A stretch of DNA of 64,000 bases from the NCBI RefSeq assembly GCF_016703145.1, contig NZ_JADJCO010000005.1, forward strand, positions 1,178,001 to 1,242,000. The letters are read 5' to 3'. The notes beneath the pieces were generated by a model. That model had not been told where the DNA came from, ran no database searches, and saw only the letters and a program-made list of their open reading frames with translations. The position numbers and the translations under genes were made by a program. This document shows positions 27,867-36,919 of this stretch, one piece after another. Every line of letters begins with the position of its first letter. The stretch's first letter is position 1. Origin of the DNA: Ottowia sp. GTDB taxonomy: Bacteria; Pseudomonadota; Gammaproteobacteria; Burkholderiales; Burkholderiaceae_C.

Positions 27867-28219
27867 GCGGCGACGGCCTCGGGCTCTTCGGACCGCGCGG
27901 CCCGCAGCGTCGAGACCTGCAGCTCGCCCGTCAGGCGCGCCAGGCGGGCTTCGACGCCCATCGGCGCGGCGTCCTGCTCCGCGAGCATGCGCTGGCGGGC
28001 GCCCGGCGTTTCCTTGCCCAGCATCACCTCGTCGGAGCGCAGCAACTCGATCAGGCGCTGGATGCCCTCCTGCGCGCCGTCGCCGAACAGATGCTGCTCC
28101 CGCAGCCAGTCGCCCAGCACCTTCAGGCGCAATCCCATCTCGCGGCGCCACGTGCCATGTCTGTCGAACTGTTCGGTGAAACCTGTCACGGCCGGCGCCC
28201 CTTCCAATGATCGCGGCAT
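27863..28219 (-). CDS. hypothetical protein upstream of mutY
   Basis: 118 residues, mostly helical and charged, beginning MPRSLEGAPAVTGFTEQFDR. It has no signal peptide, membrane helix or known motif. The stop overlaps the mutY GTG by 4 bp, so it is probably translated with mutY. The upstream in-frame ATG at 28270 would overlap the mutM stop and is less likely. Function unknown. Confidence 0.75.
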   Translation of the reverse strand: MPRSLEGAPAVTGFTEQFDRHGTWRREMGLRLKVLGDWLREQHLFGDGAQEGIQRLIELLRSDEVMLGKETPGARQRMLAEQDAAPMGVEARLARLTGELQVSTLRAARSEEPEAVAA

Positions 28220-28262
28220 ATTACACCGGGCCTTTGCGCAGGGTGCCCCGGACGACGGGTGC

Positions 28263-29078
28263 TCAGGCACGCTGGCACAGCGGGCAGAAATAGGTCGATC
28301 GCTGGCCCTGGCGCAGCAGCCGGATCGGCGTGCCGCAGCCGTGGCAGGGCTGTCCCGCCCGGCCGTAGACCGCCGCCTCGAGCTGGAAATGCCCGGCCTC
28401 GCCCGCCGCGTTGGAAAAGTCGCGCAAGGTGCTGCCGCCCCGCTCCACCGCCCGCGCCAGCACCGCGCGGATGGCGGCGTGCAGCCGATCGGCGCGCGGG
28501 CGCGAGAGCCGGCTGGCGCGCACCGTGGGCCGGATGCCGGCCATGAACAGCGCCTCCGACGCGTAGATGTTGCCCACGCCGACCACCACGTCCCCCGCCA
28601 GCAAGACCTGCTTGATCGGCGCGCGGCGCGACTTCAGCCCCGCGTGGAAGGCGGCGGGGTCGAACTGGTCGCCCAGCGGCTCCGCGCCCAGCCGCGCCAG
28701 CAGCTTGCGCGCCGGCTCCACCTCGGTGCCGGGCGACCAGACAACGGCGCCGAAGCGGCGCGGGTCGTGCAGGCGCAGCACGCCCTGGCTGGTCGCCAGG
28801 TCGAAGTGGTCGTGCGAGCCGGGCGCCGGCGGCGTGGGCTGGAAGGTCAGGCTGCCCGACATGCCCAGGTGCACCAGCAGCACCCCTTCGTCCAGGTGCA
28901 GCAGCAGGTACTTGCCGCGCCGCCCCACGTCCTGCACGATGCGCCCGGCCAGGGCCTCGGGCGGCAGGCCCAGCGGCCAGCGCAGGGGCAGGCCAGGGCG
29001 CGCCGCCACGATGCGGGCGCCCTGGATGCGGTCGGCGAAGCTGCGCCGGGTCACTTCGACTTCAGGCAGTTCGGGCAT
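28263..29078 (-). CDS. mutM: formamidopyrimidine-DNA glycosylase MutM
   Basis: Excises 8-oxoguanine and formamidopyrimidines, with AP-lyase activity. It has 271 residues. The N-terminus MPELPEVEVTRR contains catalytic Pro2/Glu3. The conserved Lys lies in GRRGKYLLLHLD, and the H2TH region includes VVGVGNIYASEALF. The C-terminal zinc finger is complete (CHGCG and CPLCQ). It shares an oxidative-damage repair cluster with mutY 400 bp downstream. Confidence 0.95.
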   Translation of the reverse strand: MPELPEVEVTRRSFADRIQGARIVAARPGLPLRWPLGLPPEALAGRIVQDVGRRGKYLLLHLDEGVLLVHLGMSGSLTFQPTPPAPGSHDHFDLATSQGVLRLHDPRRFGAVVWSPGTEVEPARKLLARLGAEPLGDQFDPAAFHAGLKSRRAPIKQVLLAGDVVVGVGNIYASEALFMAGIRPTVRASRLSRPRADRLHAAIRAVLARAVERGGSTLRDFSNAAGEAGHFQLEAAVYGRAGQPCHGCGTPIRLLRQGQRSTYFCPLCQRA

Positions 29079-29131
29079 GGTCGCGGCAGGGCATGGAACA
29101 TGAAAAAGGGGGCATGGATTATTATGATTCG

Positions 29132-30901
29132 ATGCTCCATTCCACCCGTGTCCTGGCCTGGCTGGCGCTGTCCCTGGCCAGCCTGCCCGCGCTGTCGCAA
29201 ACGCCCGCCGCGCCGGCCGCATCCGCCCCGGCAGCCGGCGGCGCCGAGGCCCCGCTGCGCTCGCGCCTGACCGCGCGGCTGATGTACGAGCTGCTGCTGA
29301 GCGAGCTGACCTTCGACGAAGGCAACGGGCAGGCCGGCTCGGCCTACATGCTCAACGCCGCCCGCCGCACCGGCGAGGAGTCGCTGTTCCGGCGCGCCAC
29401 CGAAATGGCGATTCAGTCGCGCTCGGGCCCGGCGGCGGTGGAGGCCACGCGCGCCTGGCGCCAGGCACACCCGGATTCCGCCGACGCCAGCCGCTACGAG
29501 CTGCAGGTGCTGATCGTGCTGGGCCGCGTGGCCGAGTCCGAAAGCCCGCTGCGCGCGGTGCTGAATTCGCTGCCCGCCGCCGACAAGGTGTCCTTCATCA
29601 CCGCCCTGCCCGCGCTCTACCAGCGCGTGCCCGACAAGAACGAGGCCGCGCAGGCCATCGAGCGCGGCCTGGCCGAGGCCCTGAAGACCCCCGCGCTGGC
29701 GCCGGCGGCCTGGACCACGATCGGCCGCATGCGCCTGCAGGCGGGTGACCAGGCCGGCGCGCTGTCGGCCGCCACGCTGGGCCAGGACGCCGACGCCCAC
29801 TCCGAATGGCCCGCGCTGCTGGCGCTGCAGTTGCTGGCCGGCGCTGGCGAGGCGCAGGCCGAGCCGCTGATCCGGCGTCACCTGGCCAGCCCCGCCGCCA
29901 AGCCCGAGGTACAAATCGGCTACGCGCGCGCCCTGGCCGAGCTGGGCCGCCCAGTTGATGCCCACGCCCAGTTGTCCGCCCTGACGCAGCGCCTGCCGCG
30001 CTACCCCGATGGCTGGCTGGTGCAGGGCGCGCTCTACGCCGACGAGCGCCAGGACGCGCAGGCCGAGCAGGCGCTGCAGCGCTACCTGGATCTGTCGCGC
30101 GAGCAGGCCGACGAGCCTGGCGCCGACGGCGGCGCCGGCCGCAACCAGGCGCAGTTGGCGCTGGCGCGCATCGCCGAGCGGCGGGGCGATTACGCCACCG
30201 CCGAGAAGCTGCTGGCCGCCGTCGATTCGCCCGACCAGATGCTGACCGTGCAGACCCGCCGCGCCAACCTGCTGGCGCGCCAGGGCCGCATCGAGGAAGC
30301 GCGTCAGGCCATCCAGTCCGTGCCCGAGCAGCAGCCCGAGGATGCCCGGCTCAAGCTGCTGGCCGAGGCGCAACTGCTGCGCGACCACGGCCAGGCGCAA
30401 CTGGCCTACCAGCTGCTGAGCAACGAGCTGAAGCGGAACCCCGACGACGACGGCCTGCTCTACGACGCCGCCATGGCCGCCGAGCGCATCGACCGCATGG
30501 ACGAGATGGAGCGCCTGCTGCGCCGCGTGATCGAGCTCAAGCCCAACGCGGCCCACGCCCACAACGCGCTGGGCTATTCGCTGGCCGATCGCGGCGTGCG
30601 GCTGACCGAGGCCAAGACGCTGATCGAGAAGGCCGTCCAATTGTCGCCGGACGACGGCTACATCCAGGACAGCCTGGGCTGGGTCGAATTCCGCCTGGGC
30701 CGCCCGCGCGAAGCCCGCCGCATCCTCGAAGCCGCGTACAAGAAACGCCCCGACGCCGAGATCGCCGCCCACCTGGGCGAGGTGCTGTGGACGCTGGGCG
30801 AGCGCGAGGCGGCCCACGCCATGTGGCGCGAGGGGCTGCGCCTGGATCCCGTGAACGACACCCTGGTCAAGACGCTGAAGCGCCTCCAGGTGGCGCCATG
30901 A
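29132..30901 (+). CDS. tetratricopeptide-repeat exported protein
   Basis: 589 residues with an N-terminal signal peptide (VLAWLALSLASLPALSQ) and a Pro/Ala linker. A long array of TPR-like helical pairs follows; the clearest are near the C-terminus (AHNALGYSLADRGVRLTEAK, DDGYIQDSLGWVEFRLGRP). Such proteins often act in the periplasm as assembly scaffolds, and the position directly before lolB supports an envelope role. The start is uncertain: in-frame ATGs also exist at 29093 and 29114. I chose the one that begins the signal peptide. It overlaps lolB by 4 bp. Confidence 0.88.
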   Translation: MLHSTRVLAWLALSLASLPALSQTPAAPAASAPAAGGAEAPLRSRLTARLMYELLLSELTFDEGNGQAGSAYMLNAARRTGEESLFRRATEMAIQSRSGPAAVEATRAWRQAHPDSADASRYELQVLIVLGRVAESESPLRAVLNSLPAADKVSFITALPALYQRVPDKNEAAQAIERGLAEALKTPALAPAAWTTIGRMRLQAGDQAGALSAATLGQDADAHSEWPALLALQLLAGAGEAQAEPLIRRHLASPAAKPEVQIGYARALAELGRPVDAHAQLSALTQRLPRYPDGWLVQGALYADERQDAQAEQALQRYLDLSREQADEPGADGGAGRNQAQLALARIAERRGDYATAEKLLAAVDSPDQMLTVQTRRANLLARQGRIEEARQAIQSVPEQQPEDARLKLLAEAQLLRDHGQAQLAYQLLSNELKRNPDDDGLLYDAAMAAERIDRMDEMERLLRRVIELKPNAAHAHNALGYSLADRGVRLTEAKTLIEKAVQLSPDDGYIQDSLGWVEFRLGRPREARRILEAAYKKRPDAEIAAHLGEVLWTLGEREAAHAMWREGLRLDPVNDTLVKTLKRLQVAP

Positions 30902-31398
30902 GCAGGGCCGTGCGCGCCGGCCTTTGCCTGCTTGCGGTTGCTACATTTTTAATAGCTGGATGCGCAACACCGGCGCCGGCTATAGGCCAATTCGACTCGA
31001 AAATCGGGCCCTGGAGCGGACGCCTCGGCCTCACCGTCGCCGCCGAGCCGCCCCAGCAGTTCTCCGCCGGCTTCAGCCTCAGCGGCGGCCCGCAGGCCGG
31101 CGAACTCAGCCTGACCTCGCCGCTGGGCAGCACCCTGGCCGTCATGCAGTGGCAGCCCGGCCAGGCGGTGCTGCGCCAGGGCGAGCAGACGCGGCACTAC
31201 GTCTCCCTGGACGCCCTGGCGGCCGAGGTCACGGGCACCGCCCTGCCCGTGCGCGCCCTGTTCGCCTGGCTGCGCGGCCTGCCGCAAGCCGTGGAAGGCT
31301 GGGAAGCCGACCTGAGCCGCCTGCCCGACGGCCGGCTGCTGGCCCGCCGCCTGGCGCCGCCGCCCGCGGCGGAGCTGCGCGTGGTGCTGGATCGATGA
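30898..31398 (+). CDS. lolB: outer-membrane lipoprotein LolB
   Basis: Receives lipoproteins from LolA and inserts them in the outer membrane. It is 166 residues, a little short for the family (about 190). The lipobox is I19-A20-G21-C22 in the sequence ATFLIAGCATPAPA. After this come the LolB body blocks GRLGLTVAAEPPQQFSAGF and the loop SPLGSTLAVMQW. The lipobox and the following 14 residues are encoded by a family 1 dispersed repeat, so the functional export signal was apparently made from a repeat. ATG overlaps the TPR gene stop. Confidence 0.9.
   Translation: MSRAVRAGLCLLAVATFLIAGCATPAPAIGQFDSKIGPWSGRLGLTVAAEPPQQFSAGFSLSGGPQAGELSLTSPLGSTLAVMQWQPGQAVLRQGEQTRHYVSLDALAAEVTGTALPVRALFAWLRGLPQAVEGWEADLSRLPDGRLLARRLAPPPAAELRVVLDR
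30938..31007 (+). repeat. dispersed repeat family 1, copy forming the LolB lipobox
   Basis: TTGCTACATTTTTAATAGCT, GGATGCGCAACACCGGCGCC, GGCTATAGGCCAATTCGACT then CGAAAATCG. It has every block of the consensus and lies wholly inside lolB, on the coding strand. Confidence 0.88.
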
Positions 31399-31447
31399 CC
31401 CACCCCAGGCGCGAGCAGGCAGCACGCGGCGCCATGGACAGTTGACC

Positions 31448-32305
31448 ATGCGCGCCCTCCACGACGTGCCGGCGCCGGCCAAGCTCAACCTGTTCCTGCA
31501 CGTCACGGGCCGGCGGACGGATGGCTACCACCTGCTGCAATCGGCCTTCATGCTGATCGACTGGTGCGACACCCTGCACTTCGAGCGGCGCGCCGATGGC
31601 GCCGTCACGCGCGAGGACCTCGGCGCCCCCCTGCCGCCCGACGACCTGGTGCTGCGCGCCGCCCACGCGCTGCGGCAGGCCACCGGCTGCGCCGAGGGCG
31701 CGCACATCGGCGTGCACAAGCGCATCCCCGCGCAAGCCGGCATGGGCGGCGGCTCCTCCGACGCGGCGACCACGCTGCTGGCGCTCAACCGGCTGTGGGG
31801 GCTGGGCTTGCGCCGGGTGCAACTGGCGCGCATCGGCCTGGGGCTGGGCGCCGACGTGCCCTTCTTCCTGCATGGCGGCCACGGCTGGGTCGAGGGCATC
31901 GGCGAGCACATCCAGCCCCTGGCCCTGCCTCGCGCGCATTTTGTGGTGCTGAAACCACCCCAGGGGCTGGACACGGCAGCGATTTTTCAGGCCTGGGACC
32001 TGAAACGTGACACGGAGCCTGCTATACTCTCGGGCTTTGCTGCAGACCCATACGGCTTTGGCCGCAACGATCTGCAGTCGGTCGCCGAGCGGCTTTGCCC
32101 GCAGGTCGCCGAAGGGCTCGGGCTGCTGGCGCGGCACGGCCTTTCAGGCAGGATGACCGGCTCGGGCAGCGCGGTTTTCGCGCGGGTGCCGCAGATGCAG
32201 GTTCAGGAAGGCATCGCCTTCCAGGCCCCGCCGGACTGGCGGATGCGTCTGTGCAGCAATTTGGAGGTTCATCCGCTCAGCGGCTGGGCCGCCAGCGACG
32301 ATTGA
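31448..32305 (+). CDS. ispE: 4-diphosphocytidyl-2-C-methyl-D-erythritol kinase
   Basis: GHMP-family kinase of the MEP isoprenoid pathway, phosphorylating the 2-hydroxyl of CDP-methylerythritol. It has 285 residues. It starts ALHDVPAPAKLNLFLHVTGR, and the ATP loop is PAQAGMGGGSSDAATTLLAL. The C-terminal motif MTGSGSAVFAR is present. The ATG at 31448 is preferred over the TTG two codons upstream. It lies in the conserved lolB-ispE-tRNA-Gln-prs-rplY-pth arrangement. Confidence 0.95.
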   Translation: MRALHDVPAPAKLNLFLHVTGRRTDGYHLLQSAFMLIDWCDTLHFERRADGAVTREDLGAPLPPDDLVLRAAHALRQATGCAEGAHIGVHKRIPAQAGMGGGSSDAATTLLALNRLWGLGLRRVQLARIGLGLGADVPFFLHGGHGWVEGIGEHIQPLALPRAHFVVLKPPQGLDTAAIFQAWDLKRDTEPAILSGFAADPYGFGRNDLQSVAERLCPQVAEGLGLLARHGLSGRMTGSGSAVFARVPQMQVQEGIAFQAPPDWRMRLCSNLEVHPLSGWAASDD

Positions 32306-32344
32306 AAAGGTGGCAGGCAGCACGTTGCAGCCGGCAGCCGGTGT

Positions 32345-32421
32345 AGGGGAGTCGCCAAGTTGGTTAAGGCACCGGATTTTGATTCCGGCATGCGAGGGTT
32401 CGAGTCCTTCCTCCCCTGCCA
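32345..32421 (+). tRNA. tRNA-Gln(TTG)
   Basis: A 77-nt cloverleaf: AGGGGAG/CTCCCCT acceptor, CCGGA/TCCGG anticodon stem with a TTTTGAT loop giving anticodon TTG, GAGGG/CCTTC-type T arm with TTCGAGT, and encoded CCA after G73. It sits between ispE and prs as in other Burkholderiales. Confidence 0.95.
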
Positions 32422-32485
32422 AACCACCGTCCCGGGCGGGCAGCCCGGGGACCCACGGGGTCTCTTGTGATCCGCCGGAAAGCGC

Positions 32486-33463
32486 ATGCAGCCGTCATCT
32501 ACCTCTGACTTTCTGGTGTTCACCGGCAACGCCAACCCGGCCTTGGCCGCCGAGATCGCCAGCAACCTGGGCATCACGCTGGGCGCGGCCGACGTCGGCC
32601 GCTTCTCCGATGGGGAAGTCACCATCGAGATCCAGCAGAACGTGCGCGCCCGCGACGTCTTCGTGGTCCAGCCCACCTGCGCGCCGACCAACGAGAACCT
32701 GATGGAGCTGCTGATCATGGTCGATGCGCTCAAGCGCGCCTCGGTCGAACGCATCAGCGCCGTCATCCCCTACTTCGGCTACGCCCGCCAGGACCGCCGC
32801 CCGCGCTCGACGCGCGTGCCGATCTCGGCCAAGGTCGTGGCCAACATGCTGCAGGCCGTGGGCGTGAACAGCGTGCTGACCATGGACCTGCACGCCGACC
32901 AGATCCAGGGCTTCTTCGACATCCCGGTCGATAACATCTACGCCTCGCCCGTGCTGCTGGGCGACCTGCGGCAGCAGAACTACGACGACCTGCTGGTCGT
33001 CAGCCCCGACGTCGGCGGCGTGGTGCGCGCGCGGGCGCTGGCCAAGCAGCTGGGCTGCGACCTGGCGATCATCGACAAGCGGCGCCCCAAGGCCAACGTG
33101 AGCGAGGTGATGCACGTCATCGGCGACATCGAGGGCCGCAACTGCGTCATCATGGACGACATGATCGACACCGCCGGCACCCTGGTGAAGGCGGCCGAGG
33201 TGCTGAAGAAGCGCGGCGCCAAGAAGGTGTACGCCTACTGCACGCACCCCATCTTCTCCGGCCCCGCCATCGAGCGCATCGCCAAGGGCGCGGCGCTCGA
33301 CGAGGTGGTGGTCACCAACACCATTCCCCTGAGCGACGGCGCCTCCCGGTGCGGCAAGATCCGCCAGTTGTCGGTGGCGCCGCTGATCGCGCAGACCATC
33401 CAGCGCATCGCGCGGGGCGAATCGGTGATGAGTTTGTTCCAGGAGCAGGAAAACCTGTTCTGA
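32486..33463 (+). CDS. prs: ribose-phosphate pyrophosphokinase
   Basis: Makes PRPP from ribose 5-phosphate and ATP for nucleotides, His and Trp. It has 325 residues. The conserved start DFLVFTGNANPALAAEIA and YFGYARQDRRPRSTRVPISA are present. The metal and phosphate site is DLHADQIQGFFDIPVDNI, and the PRPP loop is VIMDDMIDTAGTL. It follows tRNA-Gln closely, so it may be co-transcribed with it. Confidence 0.96.
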   Translation: MQPSSTSDFLVFTGNANPALAAEIASNLGITLGAADVGRFSDGEVTIEIQQNVRARDVFVVQPTCAPTNENLMELLIMVDALKRASVERISAVIPYFGYARQDRRPRSTRVPISAKVVANMLQAVGVNSVLTMDLHADQIQGFFDIPVDNIYASPVLLGDLRQQNYDDLLVVSPDVGGVVRARALAKQLGCDLAIIDKRRPKANVSEVMHVIGDIEGRNCVIMDDMIDTAGTLVKAAEVLKKRGAKKVYAYCTHPIFSGPAIERIAKGAALDEVVVTNTIPLSDGASRCGKIRQLSVAPLIAQTIQRIARGESVMSLFQEQENLF

Positions 33464-33557
33464 GGAACGTCCAGCGGCCGCGCCGCCCATCGGGCGCTCG
33501 CGGTCTTTTTCAAACGGAGCCGCACTGGTCGCGGTCGGCTCATCCAGGAGTTACACC

Positions 33558-34169
33558 ATGAAATTCGTCGCTTTCGAGCGCACCAAGCAGGGTACGGGTG
33601 CGAGCCGCCGTCTGCGCAACGCCGGCAAGGTGCCCGGCATCGTCTATGGCGGCGAGGGCGAACCCCAGCTCATCGAACTGGACCACAACGCCCTGTGGCA
33701 GGCCCTCAAGAAAGAAGCCTTCCATTCGAGCGTGCTCGACATGGAACTGGCCGGCCAGGCCAGCCAGGTGCTGCTGCGCGACGTGCAGGTCCACCCGTTC
33801 CGCCAGCAGGTGCTGCACATCGACTTCCAGCGCGTGTCGGCCAGGCAGAAGATCCACATGAAGATCCCGCTGCACTACCAGGGTGAGGAAGAGTCGCCTG
33901 CCGTCAAACTGGACAAATGCCTGATCAGCCACATCCTGACCGAACTCGAAGTTTCCTGCCTGCCGGCCGATCTGCCGGAGGCGATCAACGTCGACCTGTC
34001 CACGCTGGAAAAAGGCGCCACCCTGACGCTGAGCGACGTCCAGTTGCCCAAGGGCGTGGAAGCCGTGCTGCACGGCCAGGACAACCCGGTGCTCGTCTCC
34101 GTGGTGCAGCCTGCCGCCGAGGCCGAGCCTGCAGCCGACGCGCCCGCGGCCGACGCCGACAAGAAGTAA
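33558..34169 (+). CDS. rplY: 50S ribosomal protein L25/general stress protein Ctc
   Basis: 5S-rRNA-binding ribosomal protein of the longer Ctc type, 203 residues. The N-terminal L25 domain (about 1-95, GTGASRRLRNAGKVPGIVYG) is followed by the C-terminal TL5-like beta domain, and an Ala/Glu/Asp-rich tail. A CAGGAG ribosome site precedes the ATG. It ends just before a strong terminator with a UUCG loop. Confidence 0.95.
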   Translation: MKFVAFERTKQGTGASRRLRNAGKVPGIVYGGEGEPQLIELDHNALWQALKKEAFHSSVLDMELAGQASQVLLRDVQVHPFRQQVLHIDFQRVSARQKIHMKIPLHYQGEEESPAVKLDKCLISHILTELEVSCLPADLPEAINVDLSTLEKGATLTLSDVQLPKGVEAVLHGQDNPVLVSVVQPAAEAEPAADAPAADADKK

Positions 34170-34195
34170 GCCCGCGTCCGCCGCCACGGCACCCC

Positions 34196-34225
34196 ACGGC
34201 CCGCTTCGGCGGGCCGTTTCGTTTG
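34196..34225 (+). terminator. rho-independent terminator after rplY
   Basis: Perfect 9-bp stem ACGGCCCGC/GCGGGCCGT around a TTCG loop, followed by TTCGTTT. It separates prs-rplY from pth, which starts 19 bp downstream. Confidence 0.85.
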
Positions 34226-34243
34226 GGCCAGGATAATCGCCCC

Positions 34244-34900
34244 ATGATCAAGCTCCTCGTCGGCCTGGGCAACCCCGGCCCCGAATACGAGTCCACGCGG
34301 CACAACGCCGGCTTTTGGTGGATCGACGCAGTGGCGCGCGCGCTCGGCGCGCACCTCGCCCTCGAACGCGGCTTCCACGGCCTGGTGGCGCGCGCCAGCG
34401 TGCAGGGGCGCGGCGTGTGGCTGCTGCAGCCGCAGACCTTCATGAACCTGTCCGGCAGGTCGGTGGCCGCGCTGGCGCGCTTCTACAAGATCGCGCCGGA
34501 GGAAATCCTGGTCGTCCACGACGAGCTGGACCTGCCGCCCGGCCAGGCCAAGCTCAAGCAGGGCGGCGGCCACGCCGGCCACAACGGCCTGCGCGACATC
34601 CATGCGCAGTTGGGCAGCGCCGACTACTGGCGCCTGCGCCTGGGGATCGGCCATCCCGGCGCCAAGAGCGAGGTCGTGGGCTGGGTGCTGAAGAAGCCGC
34701 CGCTGGACGACCGCATCGCCATCGACCAGGCCATCGACCGTTCGGCCACCGCGCTGGCACCGCTGTCGGCCGGCGACATGGCGCAGGCCACCCTGCTGAT
34801 CCACACCGCCAAGCCGCCGCGGCCCAAACCGCCGCGCCCGGCGGTGGCTACGCCGGCCACTGCGTCGGCGGGTCCGCCGGCCGATCCATCGGCGGGCTGA
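34244..34900 (+). CDS. pth: peptidyl-tRNA hydrolase
   Basis: Cleaves peptidyl-tRNA released during translation. It has 218 residues against about 190 for the family; the extra is a Pro/Lys/Ala-rich C-terminal tail (from about residue 190). The catalytic His20 lies in STRHNAGFWW, Asp in VVHDELDLPPG, and the substrate-binding Asn in TFMNLSG and GGHAGHNGLRD. The last 53 bp overlap the convergent sensor kinase gene, and the unusual tail is exactly that overlapped part. Confidence 0.94.
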   Translation: MIKLLVGLGNPGPEYESTRHNAGFWWIDAVARALGAHLALERGFHGLVARASVQGRGVWLLQPQTFMNLSGRSVAALARFYKIAPEEILVVHDELDLPPGQAKLKQGGGHAGHNGLRDIHAQLGSADYWRLRLGIGHPGAKSEVVGWVLKKPPLDDRIAIDQAIDRSATALAPLSAGDMAQATLLIHTAKPPRPKPPRPAVATPATASAGPPADPSAG

Positions 34901-36881
34901 CCAGCCCGGCTGCGCGCTCCCGCGGCGACAGCGTCATGCGCAGCGCCAGCCGGGTGCCCTCGCCCGGCCGCGACTGCAGGTGCAGCGTGCCGCCCAGCGC
35001 GTGGGCCCGTTCGCGCAGGCTGCCCAGGCCCAGCCCCTGCCCTGGCGCGCGCTCCAGGTCGAACCCGGCGCCATCGTCCTCGACCACCAGCCCCAGCACG
35101 CCGCCATGCTGCTGCAGCAGCACCCGCACGCGGCGAGCGCCGCTGTGTTTGACGACGTTGGTCAGCGCTTCCTGCAGCGTGCGCAGCACGTTCAGGCCGC
35201 GCGAGCCGGCCAGGCGCAGGCCTTCCAGGCCCTGCATGTCCCAGCGGGTCTCGATGCCCAACTGTTCCATCCGCTCCTGCAGGCGCAGGCGGGCCGGTGC
35301 CAGCAGGGCGATGAAATCGGCGTCCGCCGCCGCCCGCGCGCTGTCGATGATCAGCCGCAGGTCGTCGTCGATCTGCTGCAGCACCTCCAGCGACTGGGAG
35401 ACCACCGGCGCCCGCGGCTCGGCGCGCCCGACCCGCAGGCGGGCGATGGCGCTGGCCAGCGAGCCGCCCAGCCCGTCGTGCAGGTCGCGCACCAGGTTCA
35501 GGCGCTCGGCGTGGCGCACGGCGGCCAGCTCCAGCTCGTGCTGACGCCGCAGCGCGGCGCCCAGCTCGGCCTGGACGGCCCTCACCTGCTGGCGCAGATC
35601 GGCGCTGTAGAAAGCCGCGCGTTCGAACGCGCGGCGCAGGCGCCAGGCCATGATCAGGGCCATGGACATCATCAGCAGCGTGGAGGCGCTCACCCGGTAG
35701 TGGCGGTCGCCCGGCAGCCACTGCAGCACCACGGCCATGTCGTGCAGGCCCGCGGCGCAAGGCAGCAGCACGGCGACGGCCAGAGCCACGGCAGGCGGCT
35801 CGCGCACGCGCCAGGCATGCGCCACCAGGTACGCCGCCACGGCCATGAAGCCCGCCACCGCCGCCAGCAGCAGCCCCAGCCGCATGGCGCCGCGCGCCTG
35901 CGGCAGACCCACCAGCACCAGCACGCCGAGCGCCACCGCCAGCACGAACACCGCCGCCAACCCGCGCTCGATGCGCGGGTGGCGCGCTTCCGCGAAACGG
36001 AACGCGAACTTCGTGAAGCAGACGACGAAAGCCAGCGCCACCAGGGCCATCGCCATCTGCCACTGGTGCGTGTCGCGCAGCGGCCAGGGGCTGCGCGCGG
36101 TCAGGTTGCAACTGAACAGCGCCCAGCACATCGACGCGGCGGCGTACCAGCCGTACAGCTGCTCGCGCGGCCAGCACACCCAGAGCATCAGGAACAACAG
36201 CCCCACCGCGAGGTTCATGCCCAGGCTCCACTGCTGCAAGCCCAGGCGCGCCCATTGCTCCTGGGCGTGCAACGCCTGCAGGCGCCCAGCGTCGCCCAGC
36301 CAGACCCGGCCCAGGCCGCCCAGGTACTCGGCATGGCCGGCCACCTCGATCAGCAGCGTGTGCTCGGTGCCCCGGCCCAGCGGCCCGGCCGCGCCCACGC
36401 CACCGCGTCCCAGGCGCCACAGGCGCGGCTGGTTCCAACTGCGCGAAAGCGGCTCGGACAGGCTCGCGTCGCGCCAGATCGGCACGCCGTCCAGCGTCAC
36501 GGCGCCGGCCATGTTCAGATAGGTCATCAGCAGACCCACGTCGCGGTCGGCGGGCCAGTCGGCGGGCACGGCAAAGCGCAATCGGTACCACACGCGCCCC
36601 TCGTGGCCGGGCCAGCGCTGGTGCCACGCGTCGGGCAGGACGACGGGCGCCCATCCGCCGGACGGCGTGTGGCCGGGCAGTCGGCCGCGCGCGGATTCAA
36701 GACCCCGCATTTCGATCAGTTGGCCCGTCTCGAACTCGGCCACCGGCGGCAGCATGGCCCGGGCCAGCAGCAGGCCGACCGCCAGGGCCAGCAGCGCCGC
36801 CAGCCCCACGGTCAGGCCCACGCCGCGCCGGCCGCGGCCGGTACTCGGAAAGGCTGCTTGCGGCAAAAAAGCCTGGAGCAT
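34848..36881 (-). CDS. membrane sensor histidine kinase (7TMR-DISM-like, HisKA_3)
   Basis: 677 residues. TM1 (about 25-45) is followed by a jelly-roll-like periplasmic sensor (about 70-200, RVWYRLRFAVPADWPADRDV). Seven closely spaced membrane helices (about 215-410), a coiled coil, the HisKA_3 phospho-acceptor LVRDLHDGLGGSLASAI and an HATPase domain (LQEALTNVVKHSGA, DDGAGFD, GLGSLRERA) follow. This layout pairs with NarL/LuxR-type regulators, but none is adjacent. The nearest is at 44.3 kb. A perfect inverted repeat lies 38 bp upstream. Confidence 0.88.
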   Translation of the reverse strand: MLQAFLPQAAFPSTGRGRRGVGLTVGLAALLALAVGLLLARAMLPPVAEFETGQLIEMRGLESARGRLPGHTPSGGWAPVVLPDAWHQRWPGHEGRVWYRLRFAVPADWPADRDVGLLMTYLNMAGAVTLDGVPIWRDASLSEPLSRSWNQPRLWRLGRGGVGAAGPLGRGTEHTLLIEVAGHAEYLGGLGRVWLGDAGRLQALHAQEQWARLGLQQWSLGMNLAVGLLFLMLWVCWPREQLYGWYAAASMCWALFSCNLTARSPWPLRDTHQWQMAMALVALAFVVCFTKFAFRFAEARHPRIERGLAAVFVLAVALGVLVLVGLPQARGAMRLGLLLAAVAGFMAVAAYLVAHAWRVREPPAVALAVAVLLPCAAGLHDMAVVLQWLPGDRHYRVSASTLLMMSMALIMAWRLRRAFERAAFYSADLRQQVRAVQAELGAALRRQHELELAAVRHAERLNLVRDLHDGLGGSLASAIARLRVGRAEPRAPVVSQSLEVLQQIDDDLRLIIDSARAAADADFIALLAPARLRLQERMEQLGIETRWDMQGLEGLRLAGSRGLNVLRTLQEALTNVVKHSGARRVRVLLQQHGGVLGLVVEDDGAGFDLERAPGQGLGLGSLRERAHALGGTLHLQSRPGEGTRLALRMTLSPRERAAGLVSPPMDRPADPPTQWPA

Positions 36882-36919
36882 CGGATGGTTCGCCGTACAG
36901 CTTGATGAAGAGTCGCATT

